Notes: generated by a model not told the origin, from the letters alone. Positions 1 through 12,558 are shown, counted from the stretch's first letter. The stretch is 64,000 nt of DNA from Mytilus galloprovincialis (GCF_965363235.1 NC_134845.1:33450654-33514653), one strand, 5' to 3'. Numbers and translations are program-made.

Positions 1-278
1 CCATTTATGGGCATTAAGTTTTCTGGTCTGTGGGTCCATCTGTCCGTTTGATCGCCAATTGGTCCGTCTGTCCAGCTTCAGGTTAAAGTTTTTGGTTGAG
101 GTAGTTTTTGATGAAGTTGAAGTCCAATTAACTTGAAACTTAATACACATGTTCCTTATGATATGATCTTTCTAATTTTAATGCCAAATTAGAGATTTTA
201 CCCCATTTTCAAGGTCCACTGAACATAGAAAATGATCATGCGAATGGGGAATCCATGTACTTAGAACACATTCTTGTT
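1..278 (+). repeat. Mussel-type interspersed repeat, family B (copy cut by window edge)
   Basis: It contains the phrases 'ttttctggtctgtg', 'caggttaaagtttttgg', 'aggtagtttttgatgaagttga' and ends 'tagaacacattcttgtt'. The same phrases in the same order occur at 18325-18786 (+), and reversed at 23228-23475 and 26572-26855. The copy lies in the intron upstream of the first visible PDZD8-like exon. No coding capacity is seen. Confidence 0.7.
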
Positions 279-503
279 CTTAATACATTTCCTTAGACTT
301 CTAGGTCAAAGCCATAATTTGACCAGGTTTGACTTACAAAAATTGTTAGGAGATATTGCATACCTAATTTCTTAATGATATGATGCATATCTATGTCTGA
401 ATTTAAGATGAAAAAAAGAGAGAAAACTAGTTTAAAAAGAGATAATTAGTCCCAAATAGAAAATAGAATTTTTGTACAATAATGTAAAATAAATATATTT
501 CAG

Positions 504-3500
504 ATTAGAGATTGGTAAACATGACTTTACAGCTACCCAGTTTACTTCAGCTACTTACTGCCATTTCTGTGGGAAAAAGGTTGGTGTACAGAAAATAAAA
601 AAAGACCTTCAGAAACGAAATAAAGCTCAAACGCTGATCAAACAACCGAAATACTCTTGAATAACAGAAATGTGAAATTGGATTTTTCATTCAGAGAAAA
701 ATTGTTTACAAAAACTGTATTATTTAGTGTTTGCACACTTTGGTATGACGAACTTATTTGAGGGTTTAAAATTAAATATGAATAATACTATGAAATTAAT
801 TTCATACAAAGTGTTTTTCCATACACAAAATACACTTTGTGTCAGCATATAGGAAAAATTTCTAACTTTAGTTTTCTTCAACCAAATGTTATGAAACTTA
901 TACACAATGCTTATTATCATAAAACATAGATCTGGAGTTTGAATTTTGGGGGTGTCAATTTTATCGTCTAGAGTTATGCCCCTTTACCAATTGAAAAATT
1001 CAGGAATTTTTCTTTTCTGTTTTCTAACTTTAGTTTTCCTCAACCAAATGTTATGAAACTTATACACAATACTTATTACCATGAACCATAGATCAATTTT
1101 GAATTTTTATGGCGTCACTTATACTGTTCTAGAGTTATGCTCCTTTACAAATTTTTGTTTCTGTTCTCTATCTTAAGTTTGCCTCAATGAAATGTTATAA
1201 AACTTATACATAATGCTTATTACCACAAAACACAGGTGAATTTGGTGGTGTCACTTCAACTTTTCTAGAATTCTGCTCCTTTACAAATTGAAAAAATCCT
1301 GAAATATATGTTTCTGGTCTCTAACTTTAGTTTGCCTCACCCAAATGTAATAAAACTTATACACTTTGATTAATACAATAAAATTATGATCAAGTATAAA
1401 TTTGGATAGTGTCTTTTACAGTTCTTGAGTTATATCCCTTTATAACTTTTTATGCAAGCAGGGGCATCGCATCATCTGTGTCCCATGGACACATTCCCTA
1501 TTTATTTCGTTTTATTTCCACTCCCTGCGTATAGTAATAAACTTGCATCTATAGAACATATATTTAATTTATTCTGGTTGATAGTAAATATCAGAGGCAC
1601 AACAAAATATCATTAAAGGTCAATTATTATATGAATTTCATGAATAATCGTTTTGTTTATGCCTAAGATAACTTTTTGATTTGAATTACCAGATGCATAT
1701 TGGTCAGATAAGTTATGAAATCCAGACAATTTAAGATTGGATTTAGAACACCATATGATATAAATATAACATGAATTTATATAGTATATTAGCAAAAATA
1801 TAATGACATATTTGTTGTAAAAAAAGTTTGGATTTATGGATTTCATATTTTTAAAAAGCTTAGAAATAGGTAAAACAGTAGTGTTTAAAGACACTGGGCA
1901 CAAATTAACACATTTATTATGCTAATCATTCATTTTTGCTGAAAAAATATTATTTCAATATTTTCAGATATGGTTGAAAGATGCATTCCTGTGTTGTATG
2001 TGTTCAATGATTTGTCATAAGAAATGTGTAGTCAGATGTCAGACACAGACACTCTGTACAAAGTAGGTGTAATTCAATGATTATTCATAAGAAATGTGTA
2101 GTCAGATATCAGACACAGACACTCTGTACAAAGTAGGTGTAATTCAATGATTTATCATAAGAAATGTGTAGTCAGATGTCAGACACAGACACTCTGTACA
2201 AAGTAGGTGTAATTCAATGATTTGTCATAAGAAATGTGTAGTCAGATGTCAGACACAGACACTCTGTACAAAGTAGGTGTAATTTAATGATTTGTCATAA
2301 GAAATGTGTAGTCAGATGTCAGACACAGACACTCTGTACAAAGTAGGTGTAATTCAATGATTTGTCATAAGAAATGTGTAGTCAGATGTCAGACACAGAC
2401 ACTCTGTACAAAGTAGGTGTAATTCAATGATTATTCATAAGAAATGTGTAGTCAGATGTCAGACACAGACACTCTGTACAAAGTAGGTGTAATTCAATGA
2501 TTTGTCATAAGAAATGTGTAGTCAGATGTCAGACACGGACAGTCTGTACAAAGTAGGTGTAATTCAATGATTTGTCATAAGAAATGTGTAGTCAGATGTC
2601 AGACACGGACACTCTGTACAAAGTAGGTGTAATTCAATGATTTGTCATAAGAAATGTGTAGTCAGATGTCAGACACGGACACTCTGTACAAAGTAGGTGT
2701 AATTCAATGATTATTCATAAGAAATGTGTAGTCAGATGTCAGACACGGACACTCTGTACAAAGTAGGTGTAATTCAATGATTTGTCATAAGAAATGTGTA
2801 GTCAGATGTCAGACACGGACACTCTGTACAAAGTAGGTGTCATTCAATGATTTGTCATAAGAAATGTGTAGTCAGATGTCAGACTCAGACACTCTGTACA
2901 AAGTAGGTGTCATTCAATGATTTGTCATAAGAAATGTGTAGTCAGATGTCAGACACAGACACTCTGTACAAAGTAGGTGTCATTCAATGATTTGTCATAA
3001 GAAATGTGTAGTCAGATGTCAGACACAGACACTCTGTACAAAGTAGGTGTCATTCAATGATTTGTCATAAGAAATGTGTAGTCAGATGTCAGACACAGAC
3101 ACTCTGTACAAAGTAGGTGTAATTCAATGATTTGTCATAAGAAATGTGTAGTCAGATGTCAGACACAGACACTCTGTACAAAGTAGGTGTAATTCAATGA
3201 TTTGTCATAAGAAATGTGTAGTCAGATGTCAGACACAGACACTCTGTACAAAGTAGGTGTAATTCAATGATTTGTCATAAGAAATGTGTAGTCAGATGTC
3301 AGACACAGACACTCTGTACAAAGTAGGTGTAATTCAATGATTTGTCATAAGAAATGTGTAGTCAGATGTCAGACACAGACACTCTGTACAAAGTAGGTGT
3401 AATTCAATGATTTGTCATAAGAAATGTGTAGTCAGATGTCAGACACAGACACTCTGTACAAAGTAGGTGTAATTCAATGATTTGTCATAAGAAATGTGTA

Positions 3501-6500
3501 GTCAGATGTCAGACACAGACACTCTGTACAAAGTAGGTGTAATTCAATGATTTGTCATAAGAAATGTGTAGTCAGATGTCAGACACAGACACTCTGTACA
3601 AAGTAGGTGTAATTCAATGATTTGTCATAAGAAATGTGTAGTCAGATGTCAGACACAGACACTCTGTACAAAGTAGGTGTAATTCAATGATTTGTCATAA
3701 GAAATGTGTAGTCAGATGTCAGACACAGACACTCTGTACAAAGTAGGTGTAATTCAATGATTTGTCATAAGAAATGTGTAGTCAGATGTCAGACACAGAC
3801 ACTCTGTACAAAGTAGGTGTAATTCAATGATTTGTCATAAGAAATGTGTAGTCAGATGTCAGACACAGACACTCTGTACAAAGTAGGTGTACTTCAATGA
3901 TTTGTCATAAGAAATGTGTAGTCAGATGTCAGACACAGACAGTCTGTACAAAGTAGGTGTACTTCAATGATTTGTCATAAGAAATGTGTAATCAGATGTC
4001 AGACACAGACACTCTATACAAAGTAGGTGTAATTCAATGATTTGTCATAAGAAATGTGTAGTCAGATGTCAGACACAGACACTCTGTACAAAGTAAGTGT
4101 AATTCAATGATTTGTCATAAGAAATGTGTAGTCAGATGTCAGACACAGACACTTTGTACAAAGTAGGTGTAATTCAATGATTTGCCATAAAAAATGTCTC
4201 TGTACAAAATAGGTTTAAAGGATATATTTTTTTTTATATTTTGCAAGTACACTTATTTGCGGCCAAGCTTAGCGAAAGGTCATGCGACATAATCAGTCAA
4301 ACTTTATTAGATTAACTCTCTAAGGAACAATCGTTTTCATTAGTCAATTCAAACCTTCGACCTCACACCTGCGAAAATATAAAAATATAACATGCGTACT
4401 ATAAATTTGAATAGACTGATCAGTATTCATGTACTTGAGTGTGATCTTGATTATCTGATGGCAATTCTAGGTTATATACATGTGCATGTAAAATTTATTG
4501 ATTTTATAATTTTGTGGAATAGTAGAATTATGAAAATCAATTTAAAAATCTTAACAGTTTTCACGGCGAAATATTTAATTCAACCGTCTCCTCTCAAATA
4601 GTTCTGGACTAACCCTTATACCTTTTCTATCGGTAAATTACAATCATTATGTGTTTGCAATGAGAACAAATTAGGAAATATGAATGAAATGGACTCGATG
4701 GATTAACGTTGTACTTGAAATGAAACCATACTTAACTACAAAAATAACCAAATTACATACTAAAGATCTTGCTAGAATTTTACAGTAAATAGGTTTGTGT
4801 TATAAACTGTCATTGTTCACTTTTCAAATTCTTTCGCAAGTATATCACAGCCACCTTCTCGACCCTTAAAAACCATGCTTTGTTTAGAGAAAAATAGAGA
4901 TGGCAAAACATTTCCACAGTGGAAGGAAATGTACCTTATGTAACTCCGGCGATATACTTGATGAATTTATAATTAACTGCTTTGCTATTCTCGGTTAAAA
5001 AACGGAACGTAAATTATATATTGTAAATATTTACATAGAAAACAATCAGTTTTAAAAAGCGTGTTTAATCATTTAATGTATTGATAAAAGAGTGAGTCCC
5101 ACCTTGTACATGCATTTTGTCATCCTTAATTTCTTCGTGTTTCGTTTATCAGTTTATCATACATGTATGATTTTGTACTCCATTTTAAATAAGCATACTA
5201 CACGTCACTTTGGCAGATAGTTCAACAATGCTCAGAAATTATTGCGTGCAATTTTGTCATTTTACACAAAAAATGGGATTTAAATTTTTGCAATATTGAG
5301 AAAAATCCTGTTTAATTCAAATACAAAATTTCAAAATGCGAGTTTAAATTATTGCGATTATAACCTTGTCACATTTTTTGCAATAATAAAAACATCGCAA
5401 TAACTTTTGAATTTAGTGGGCAGTACTGAAATTTGCTTGTTACAGGGATGGTGCTATGATGAGGTCTAATCCTAAAGACAAATGGAAAGCTCCAATACCA
5501 GAATCTAGAAAAAGACAAGGCCATAAATCTGGACCTGTTGGAATTCTTAGTAAATTCAGGAAAGACCCTAATGTAGAAAATAAAACAGGTTTGTCATAGA
5601 GAATAACTTATATTTACTTTCTTTAATTTGTAAGTGGCATCAGCCATCAAAAAATAAGAAGATGTGGCATGATTTTCAATGAGAAAACTCTCCAAAAGAG
5701 ACTAAATGACATAGAAGTTTTAACGACTACAGGTCACTGTACGGCTTTTTACAACAAAATTAAAGGATCTCAAACGGTGAAGTTTAAGGGCCATGGCTTC
5801 TCATAATCTTGTAACATGATTGGCCACAGATTGTATGGAGGAACCAGAAGAAAATAAAATCAGCAAATTATTTAGTGCCCAATAAGAGATCTAATTGAAA
5901 TTTCAAGTTATTTTAATATTGTATTTTTAAAAAGTTTATGTGTTTTTTAAACAGAATACTTTAAAATGCAAAGACAGGTAAGCTTAATGCATATGAAAAG
6001 TCTCATTATCCTCCCTTCACCAAAAACAACATAAACAAAAGCACTTGACATTTGCATCAATGATGTATTATTGTTCATTTCTTAAAATGTTACATTGACT
6101 GTCACTAGTTTAAACATATTTATTTATAGTGGATTGGGAAACAAGTTTTGCAACTTATATTAATCCCTTTTTAATTTCTGGTTGCCAGTGCTGCTTTGTA
6201 GCGGCCTAAGCCTGCTCTTTAAGTGCAAGAGATATGGCTCTCGGTTTAGGTGTCAGACCACCAATTACTCCCTCCAATTTAGAATGTATGCGAAAGTAGG
6301 CCTACTAGGACAAAAAATAGTGCATTTGATGTCATTGTTTACTTAAACTAACCAACAAATTTGCAGAAATGAAACTTTTGGTGAAAGGGAGATACATTTA
6401 GACCACTTTGAGCCAAAATTCACTTGTCTATGAGTTTGCATTAAAAATTCAGGATTAATGCACTACATAGTACACTAATTTAAGATTTTCAGAAAACCGG

Positions 6501-9500
6501 GAGTTATTTTGGTAGTACCTGTGTTTTTAAGACTTTAAACATTGGTTGAAAATTGGCATGGGGAAAGGTGATACATGTACTATTCATTTTTCTTGAAGTT
6601 AAACTTAAGGTAAAATATTTTAAAAGCAGTGAATATTGCAAAATTTGGTTGAACAGATAGGGATTTTTAATTGGTGGTCTGACACCTTAAAACAGGTCAG
6701 CCATTTATTGTCCCCTTGCAACGGACTATCATCGTTTCCTCAAGACCATACTCGCAAATGGTATCAAGGGAGATCCGAAACTTCAGTCTCTGTAATTTTC
6801 ATCCCAGAGCGGGAATCGAACCAGGAACCTTTGCGTTAGTAGTCCGATGCACTAACCACTACACCACGGTTCTCTTGACTGTCACTGTCAGAAGGATATG
6901 CTGTAAATAAAAAGCTGTACTGTTAGAGTATAGTCAAACTATTGATAAAGCACATAGAAAAAATTACTTTGTAAAGAATAAGCAGTCCTATGTTCATTTG
7001 TTATTTAAATTTATTTTATATCTTACTGACATACAGATTCATACTCTGCTAATTACTAAGATTTCAAAACAATCTCTTTGACTTTCTGTAGATACAGGAA
7101 GATGTGGTATGAGTGCAAATGAGACAACTCTCCATCCAAGTCACAATTTATAAAAGTAAACCATTAAAGGTCAAGGTACAGTCTTCAACACAGAGCCTTG
7201 GCTCACACTGAACAGCAAGCTATAAAGGGCCCCAGAATTACTAGTGTAAAACCATTCAAATGGGAAAACCGACAGTCTAATCTATATGAAAGACGAGAAA
7301 CAATAAACACTTATGAACCACATTAACAAACGACAACTGCTGAATATTTAGGACAGGTACAACAATTGCAGCGGTATTAAACATTTTAATGGTACCAAAC
7401 TTTCTCCCTTATCTGAAACAATAGTTTAACATCACAACATAGAAAGACACACTATAAAATAAAAACCTTTCTAGATTCTTTCTTTTCATAAGAGAAATTC
7501 AAAAGGAGTGTTGTCAGATCCTTGTGAGCAAAGTGTGGACACAGAATCTGTATTTCATCCAATTGATGAATTTTGATAAGGGCTATTCCAGATCCATTAA
7601 AATGTATGTTAGAGGGTAGGAAGGGAAGTTTCATTATTGAATGTTGGTCATGGGTCTTTTTCAGTATGCCTCTATAACCATTATGCAAAATTATCTAAAA
7701 AATAGTTTTGTTGTTAGTCTCTTCCTACCTCCCACATACGTTTTAATGGAATAGCCCTAACATAACTGCACTCGTCTTATAGTTTAATGCATCTTAAAAA
7801 TTGTAGAAATCACACAGCCTGCACCTTCACCCCAGCCTTCACCTAAACCATCCCCTCAACCAAGTCCACAGTTTATCCGCAGAAGGAACTCTGCCCCAGG
7901 CACAGATGATGACAAATGTGGGAGTTTCCTTGATATCACAAGCATTCCACAGACACGTTCCTCAACATCAATCCAGACATTGCTTAACACTGGTGTCCTG
8001 CCTAGAAGGTTATCAGAAGAATTGTTTGGGGTAAATGTAATTGAAAATAAATGTAAAAACAATGCAGAATATGAGGGACTCTTTAGTTATAATTTATCTC
8101 ACTTGATGATTACAATTGCACTTTTTTACTGACTATGGTAATGTGGATTCATTTATTTTCATGGGCATTCATTTTTCATGGATTGAGAAAAATTGGCATT
8201 ATTGTGGATAATTGATTTCTAAATATTGCCAATCTCTGCATACAAAGCCGATAAAAAGCTTTAATTTGTTGAAATCTTAAATTGGTGGTTCACCTGTACT
8301 CATAAAACCTATGAAAATTTGTATCCAACATATAAAAATGAATCCACAGTATCTATTTATGGATAGCATATTTAATATGGAACCAAGTTTACTTTATAAT
8401 TGTGTAAAATGAAATTACTGGTTAGTAGTTAAAAAAAGCTAGAAAGAACTAATGTTACTACATTGTATTGTAAATGGTTTTTTACTGTATATATTACTTT
8501 TGAAACGTGACATTTAAACGTAATTTAACAGGTTATTGATCAATTGGAAATTTATATGGTGACTCTTTTTGAAACATCATTTTAAAGTTTTATGTTTTTT
8601 TTACACAAAATCCCTACACACTAAAAATAGCTTGTTCTATTTTTAGAATAAGTACAGAGGTGATTCCTCAGAAGATTCAGATTCAGAATCCAGTTTGTTA
8701 CAGTTGAGTAAGCAAAGGGCTAAAGGTCAAAACCTTGATGAGATGGTTGTGACAGCTGCCAAAGAAATGGGAAAAGAATTGTATGCTGAGCTCTCATTGG
8801 AGGAGAGAAAGGAAAAACTTGATGCCATGGTAATTTTTTGTTTATTTGGTGTGTCTTTATAAGCAAAAATTAAGTACCGATTATGTACACTTATAGAGTG
8901 ACATACTCATGTACTATGTTTCATGCTCTTTGGTCGAGTTGTTTGTCTCTTTGATACATTCCCCATTTAGATCTCAATTTTTACATATGCTATATTCTCT
9001 TATAGTTGTGGCCGTTTATCTATTTCTTTCAAGATTAAACATTTCTTGTATCACACTGTTCCGAGTGTAATAATAATGCAAACAAATTATTTCTCACAAA
9101 AAAAGAAGTCTAGAAATCTTCTAAAGTTATTTTTTTTCCTTCATTTACATTTTTAAAATTAACTGAAACTGATAATATTAATTGATTTGCATGAAAGATT
9201 AAGAAATTTTAAAGTTGTTGCCTAAGTATCTATAAACTTTTATGTTACAAATACCTATTAACATGAGAGAGACTCAAGATACCACAGGGACATTCAAACT
9301 CCCAAGTTAAAAAACAATCTGAAAACATCATTGCAAAATAATAAAGAATCTAAAGATTCCAAAGGTTGTTTTTTTTCCTTCAGGTTTCCAAGCTTCAGAA
9401 AGAAATAGACATTGAATCGGAAAATAAAACAGAAATGATTAAGGAGGAGATGGAGTCCGTAGATTCAAGTCAGAAAGAGGCTTTACAGCTAAAAATATCT

Positions 9501-9896
9501 AAATCTGATGAGAAAGTTGAAGCTTTGATGATGATGATGCTGCACTATTGTGCTGGTCTTCAATACTGTTTGGAGGAGGAAGAAGAAGAACGACGGAAAA
9601 GTAAAGAAAAAGATAAGATTGCAATGTTAGAACAAACAATAGAGGTACAGAAGCTGACGGAACAAATTCACAAAGAGGCAGAACAAAGTACGTCCGGAAA
9701 CAAAATGTTCGATAGTATTGAAAGTTTTAGTAGTGACTCAACATCTGATAATATACGATCTGATAGAATGTCTAGTTCTCTTGAAGAAAAAAGTTGTGAA
9801 ATAAATACTGCTGTAAAAAATGGAACAAAAAAGGAATTGAACAATGGTTGTATACCTGAAGAAGAAAGCCTTGAAGTAGATTCCACAATTTATTAA
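504..9896 (+). CDS. pdzd8: PDZD8-like protein, C-terminal part (six exons; 5' end outside window)
   Basis: Exons read by frame and GT-AG sites: 504-579, 1968-2062, 5446-5588, 7807-8030, 8647-8829 and 9384-9896 (stop TAA). Phases agree across all five introns, giving one open frame. Exons 1-2 make a C1 zinc finger: H-x12-CHFC, 11 residues, CCMC, then CHKKC and two further Cys. The short 11-residue spacer, instead of the usual 13-14, and the KK(I/V)W..KDA context resemble the atypical C1 of PDZD8 as I remember it. Next come a basic segment, a Pro/Ser repeat (PSPQPSPKPSPQPSPQ), an acidic Ser patch, and a coiled coil containing LHYCAGLQ and a Glu/Arg-rich stretch. The C1-then-coiled-coil order fits PDZD8, an ER-anchored lipid-transfer protein whose C-terminal coiled coil contacts late endosomes. 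The SMP and PDZ domains would lie upstream. The gene family is an inference; the exon structure is well supported. Intron 2 carries the 70-bp array described separately. Confidence 0.72.
860..1500 (+). repeat. Degenerate tandem repeat of about 150-165 bp units with a family B-like tail
   Basis: The phrase 'aactttagttt...ccaaatgttatgaaacttatacac' recurs near 862, 1024, 1167 and 1320 with clear divergence. The block ends with 'ggggcatcgcatcatctgtg', then 'tatggacacattc'-like text, as in family B. It fills most of the intron between the two C1 half-exons. Imperfect and non-coding. Confidence 0.6.
2002..4216 (+). repeat. 70-bp minisatellite, about 31 units, containing a C1 half-exon and its splice donor
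   Basis: The period is exactly 70 bp: the same phrase starts lines at 2041, 2461, 2881, 3301, 3721 and 4141 with no indel between. The unit is built from exon sequence (codons for M-I-C-H-K-K-C-V-V-R-C-Q-T-Q-T-L-C) followed by the donor 'AAA|GTAGGTGT' and a few intronic bases. The first unit is the real exon end (2002-2062). Units differ by only a few substitutions. The last unit (from about 4171) is truncated and mutated. Because 70 is not a multiple of 3 and each unit has an in-frame TAG just after the donor, the array cannot be read through as a protein repeat. Confidence 0.95.
4217..5445. other. Intronic sequence without recognisable feature
   Basis: AT-rich intron between the 70-bp array and the exon at 5446. 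Only short unsupported open frames were seen, and no repeat family I could match inside the window. Confidence 0.5.
5630..5830 (+). repeat. Degenerate interspersed repeat ('agatgtggcatga...caatgagaaaactctcc')
   Basis: It shares the phrase order 'gaagatgtgg.atga.t...aatgaga.aactctcca' and 'ggtca.tgtacggc' with 7088-7330. It is a decayed copy in a PDZD8-like intron, with no coding content. Confidence 0.45.
6249..6686. mobile_element. PIF/Harbinger-type MITE, 438 bp, TTA target duplication
   Basis: The ends are inverted repeats: 'ggtgtcagaccaccaatta' at 6249 and its complement ending at 6686. TTA flanks it at 6246-6248 and 6687-6689. A 3-bp TTA/TAA duplication with short terminal repeats is typical of Harbinger-derived MITEs. 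No transposase frame is present. It sits in an intron and appears to interrupt a SINE. Confidence 0.65.
6690..6876 (-). mobile_element. tRNA-derived SINE (head and body)
   Basis: On the - strand the first part reads like a tRNA gene: an A box 'TGGTGTAGTGGTTAGTGC' (around 6851-6868) and a B box 'GGTTCGATTCC' (around 6811-6821) at normal spacing. The cloverleaf has no proper acceptor stem and the sequence runs on into a non-tRNA body, so it is a SINE head and not a tRNA gene. The body appears to continue past the MITE at 6249-6686 into about 6181-6245. Confidence 0.65.
7088..7330 (+). repeat. Interspersed repeat ('gatgtggtatgagtgcaaatgagacaactctcc')
   Basis: The block carries 'aatgagacaactctccatcc', 'aaaccattaaaggtcaaggt' and 'gggaaaaccgacagtctaat', which I recognise as a very common mussel intergenic and UTR repeat. 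A decayed relative is at 5630-5830. Reversed end pieces of the same kind ('ctcattggcaatcataccac') lie near 50970 and 53690. Confidence 0.55.
8140..8352. repeat. Foldback repeat, family G ('tgtggattcatttatttt...aaaatgaatccacagt')
   Basis: The ends are inverted copies of 'gtggattcatttattttcatgg', with 'attgccaa.tctgcatac' in the middle. Other copies are at 10060-10229, 14345-14523, 14524-14701 and 53379-53592. Short, non-coding and MITE-like. This copy is in a PDZD8-like intron. Confidence 0.65.
8890..8985 (+). repeat. Short mussel repeat tail ('ggttgtttgtctctttgatacattccccattt')
   Basis: The phrase 'ttggtcgagttgtttgtctctttgatacattcc' parallels 'atggttgggttgtctctttgacacattcc' at 28785-28815. 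It is an intronic repeat fragment. Confidence 0.5.
9258..9335 (+). repeat. Short repeat ('gagagactcaagataccacagggacattcaaactc')
   Basis: It is parallel to 51968-52045 ('agagaggccaaagataccagagggccattcaaactcat'), with matching downstream 'ctgaaaac.tc'. It lies just upstream of the last PDZD8-like exon. Confidence 0.5.
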
Positions 9897-12120
9897 AGCC
9901 TTCTTTATTGTTAATTCAATACTTGTTGTATTCCTCTATGTTTCAGTAATTGTTGTTGATCCATGATGTTTTGTTTTCAATTTTTATATTAAATGCATTT
10001 TTGATTGTATGATTATATGCTTCATATGTTGTATAGTAAGTTATGGAATGGAGAATATGATGTGGATTCATGATTATTCGTTGGATACCAATTTTTGTGG
10101 ATTGTGTGGAGCTAAATGTTCAACAAATGGCACATTTTCTGTGATTTTTTTTTATATCCCTGAAAATACAAGAGTTCCTAAATCCACAAAAATTGGTACC
10201 GACGAAAATAAATGAATCCTCAGTATATGGATGAATTATTATTATTTATTTAATTTGATATATAGTTTAAGTTTGAGTTTTTGATTAGGCTAGACTCTTT
10301 GATTAATTTATTTTTGTATAATCCTATTCTGTGAATTATAATATTCTTCTATTATTGGCATATATATGTAAGTAGAAAAAACATGCATACATAATTTATG
10401 TTTGATACTTGTGGTGCATTCATGACCTTGCAGCATAAGACGTAACAAAAGGTCAACTTGATATTATTTCATACAGTTGAATGATATTTTATTACCTAAA
10501 ATATTTTCTTTCGTTTTTTTGTGAAAAAGTATTTTGTAGATGATCTCATTCAATGTTATTTCATTAATTATTACACAACCTTTGAATTGATGTTAGACCC
10601 ATAAATAATAAGTATAATTGTGAAGAATATGTAAAATAAAAAATGTAAAAAATTCCAAATTTGCTGTATTTGTAACTAAACAAATAAATGATAAAAATGC
10701 ATATTATATGATAATAAGTAAAAACATGAAAGGCATATCAAATAAAGGTTAGAGTTGTACATGTAGTAAGGTAGTTTATGTGTCGAAATTCAAATTGATA
10801 TATATTTTTTAAATCAAACAAAAATTTAGTTAATATGATGTTTTTTGTCTAATAAAAATCAGATTAAAAGTATGGGTTTAAATATAGAGCATCTTTTTTA
10901 ACATACAGATTTTGAATAGATTATAATGGAAACCTGATTTTTTGTGAGTGTTAGAAAAATATTCAAAGAATAAAATCAGATGATAAAATTATAAGATATC
11001 TCTTCCTTGCACTGGAAACTAAAAGCCAGATAAGGATTTGTGCCATTCACTGAACATTGGACAGTTTCACGTTAACGTTTTAGTGTAAGGAAGTTAACCT
11101 TGAAGTCATGGTCACATCAACTTTAAAAAATTGCCAAATTAGGATCTTGACCTAGATTTTATGGTTGATTCAACCGGGATATTGAAAGTAGGTTACATGA
11201 GAAAACTGTGTCAAAGAAAGATTGTTTATTTATTTTCTTTCCAGATTGATAGGTCTTTATTTTTTATGTATAAAGTATTAATCATGAATTGTAGGATTTG
11301 AAAGTAAAAGCTCTCTTTCCGATTTTTTCCCCATCATGTTACACTGTTCTTGTGGTGATTTTATTTTATATCAGTCTGATATACAAGTTAGGACCCAATA
11401 CAGTACCATGAATACAGAACATTAATAATGTGGTGTGTCTGTATTTATGCTTGAAAAGTTGTCATTGAGTCCCTTTACAGAAAGCTATAAATGTTCATAC
11501 ATGCAGACTGCAATTTTAGTAGAAAAATATGAATTTCCCTTGAAGAAATATTTGCAGGGAAAACACAAGTGGGAGATAATCTGCTAAAACTTTAGGGCGA
11601 AAACTTACATCTTAAAGTACTTATTATCAGAAACTATGTAAAATTACCTCAGATATTTTTAATACTTACATATATAAATTTGTTGTCACTCATTCCTTTT
11701 TACCACATATTAAATTCATATACCAATTTCATTCATATACAATATAATAAGACATTCCAATATGAAATATGTAATTCTAGCACGTTTATCATGTTAATAT
11801 AATCCATGACTCATATCCAGTTGTTTCTAAATACTTATGATAATTTATATAACTACACCCCCCCCTCTTGAAGTATCCTTCATTGTATTTACCTTGTCCA
11901 ACAAATATTTCCATCAATACTTTCTCACATACCATTGAACAGAGTAATGTAATATTTTATCAACATCTTGACAGTGACAAGTTGTAAAGTGTGGGCAGGA
12001 ACCTTCTTCATGTTGGAAGATACTTAGAATATTATGTGTTGAATGAAACTAAAAGTAATTGTCACACATAAATTCTATGCTACAGATTTGAAAGGAATCT
12101 TATTTGGTCGCACCTTATTT
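9897..12120. other. 3' flank of the PDZD8-like gene, mostly unassigned
   Basis: It follows the stop codon at 9894-9896. It includes a family G repeat (10060-10229) and several AATAAA-type hexamers (around 10205, 10635 and 10740) that could end the transcript; none can be chosen by eye. No further gene is seen. Confidence 0.5.
10060..10229. repeat. Family G foldback repeat
   Basis: It starts 'gatgtggattcatgattattcgttgg' and ends 'gaaaataaatgaatcctcagtata', the inverted-end pattern seen at 14345-14701. It may lie in the 3' UTR of the PDZD8-like gene. Confidence 0.6.
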
Positions 12121-12130
12121 GGTCAAGAGC

Positions 12131-12307
12131 CAGTGGCGGATCCAGAGGGGGATTTCCGGGGGTTGTAACTGCTTCCACCTTCCCCATTTGTTTTTTGGAC
12201 AATAAATACATTTAAATAGGGACACATGGTTGGAACCCCCCCCCCCCCCCCCCCCTTTATCCCAAGTTTGGAAACCTCCCTTTTTTAAATGGCTGGATCC
12301 ACCCCTT
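12131..12307. mobile_element. 'CAGTGGCGGATCC' MITE with AGAGC duplication
   Basis: The left end is 'cagtggcggatccag' and the right end 'ggctggatccacccctt'. AGAGC flanks both sides (12126-12130 and 12308-12312). G/C runs typical of this family are present, including a long C run near 12238-12255. Non-autonomous; superfamily uncertain. Confidence 0.65.
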
Positions 12308-12558
12308 AGAGCTCAATAGTAGTGAATTTTAATTTACATGCGCTTTTCAGATCTGTCTGATTCATACTTCTTGTTTTCCAATACTTTTAAATTACAACAC
12401 CACGTGGGTGTATGCTGAGCTTGCTCAAACAGTCTCATTTTCAGATCTTATCTTTAATATTTATAAGACAACATGTATATTCTTGATGTCTTTAACAACC
12501 CTGATTTTTGTTGATGAGGTGTTAGTATGTGTTTAATTTGATAATATCTAACCAACAA

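Noticed and set aside
2002-4216. CRISPR-like array
   Set aside because: There are no unique spacers. Units are contiguous 70-bp copies in a eukaryotic intron.
6790-6876. Possible tRNA gene on the - strand
   Set aside because: A and B boxes are good, but the acceptor stem does not pair and the sequence continues into a SINE body.
9668-9886. 72-codon - strand frame
   Set aside because: Antisense shadow of the last PDZD8-like exon.
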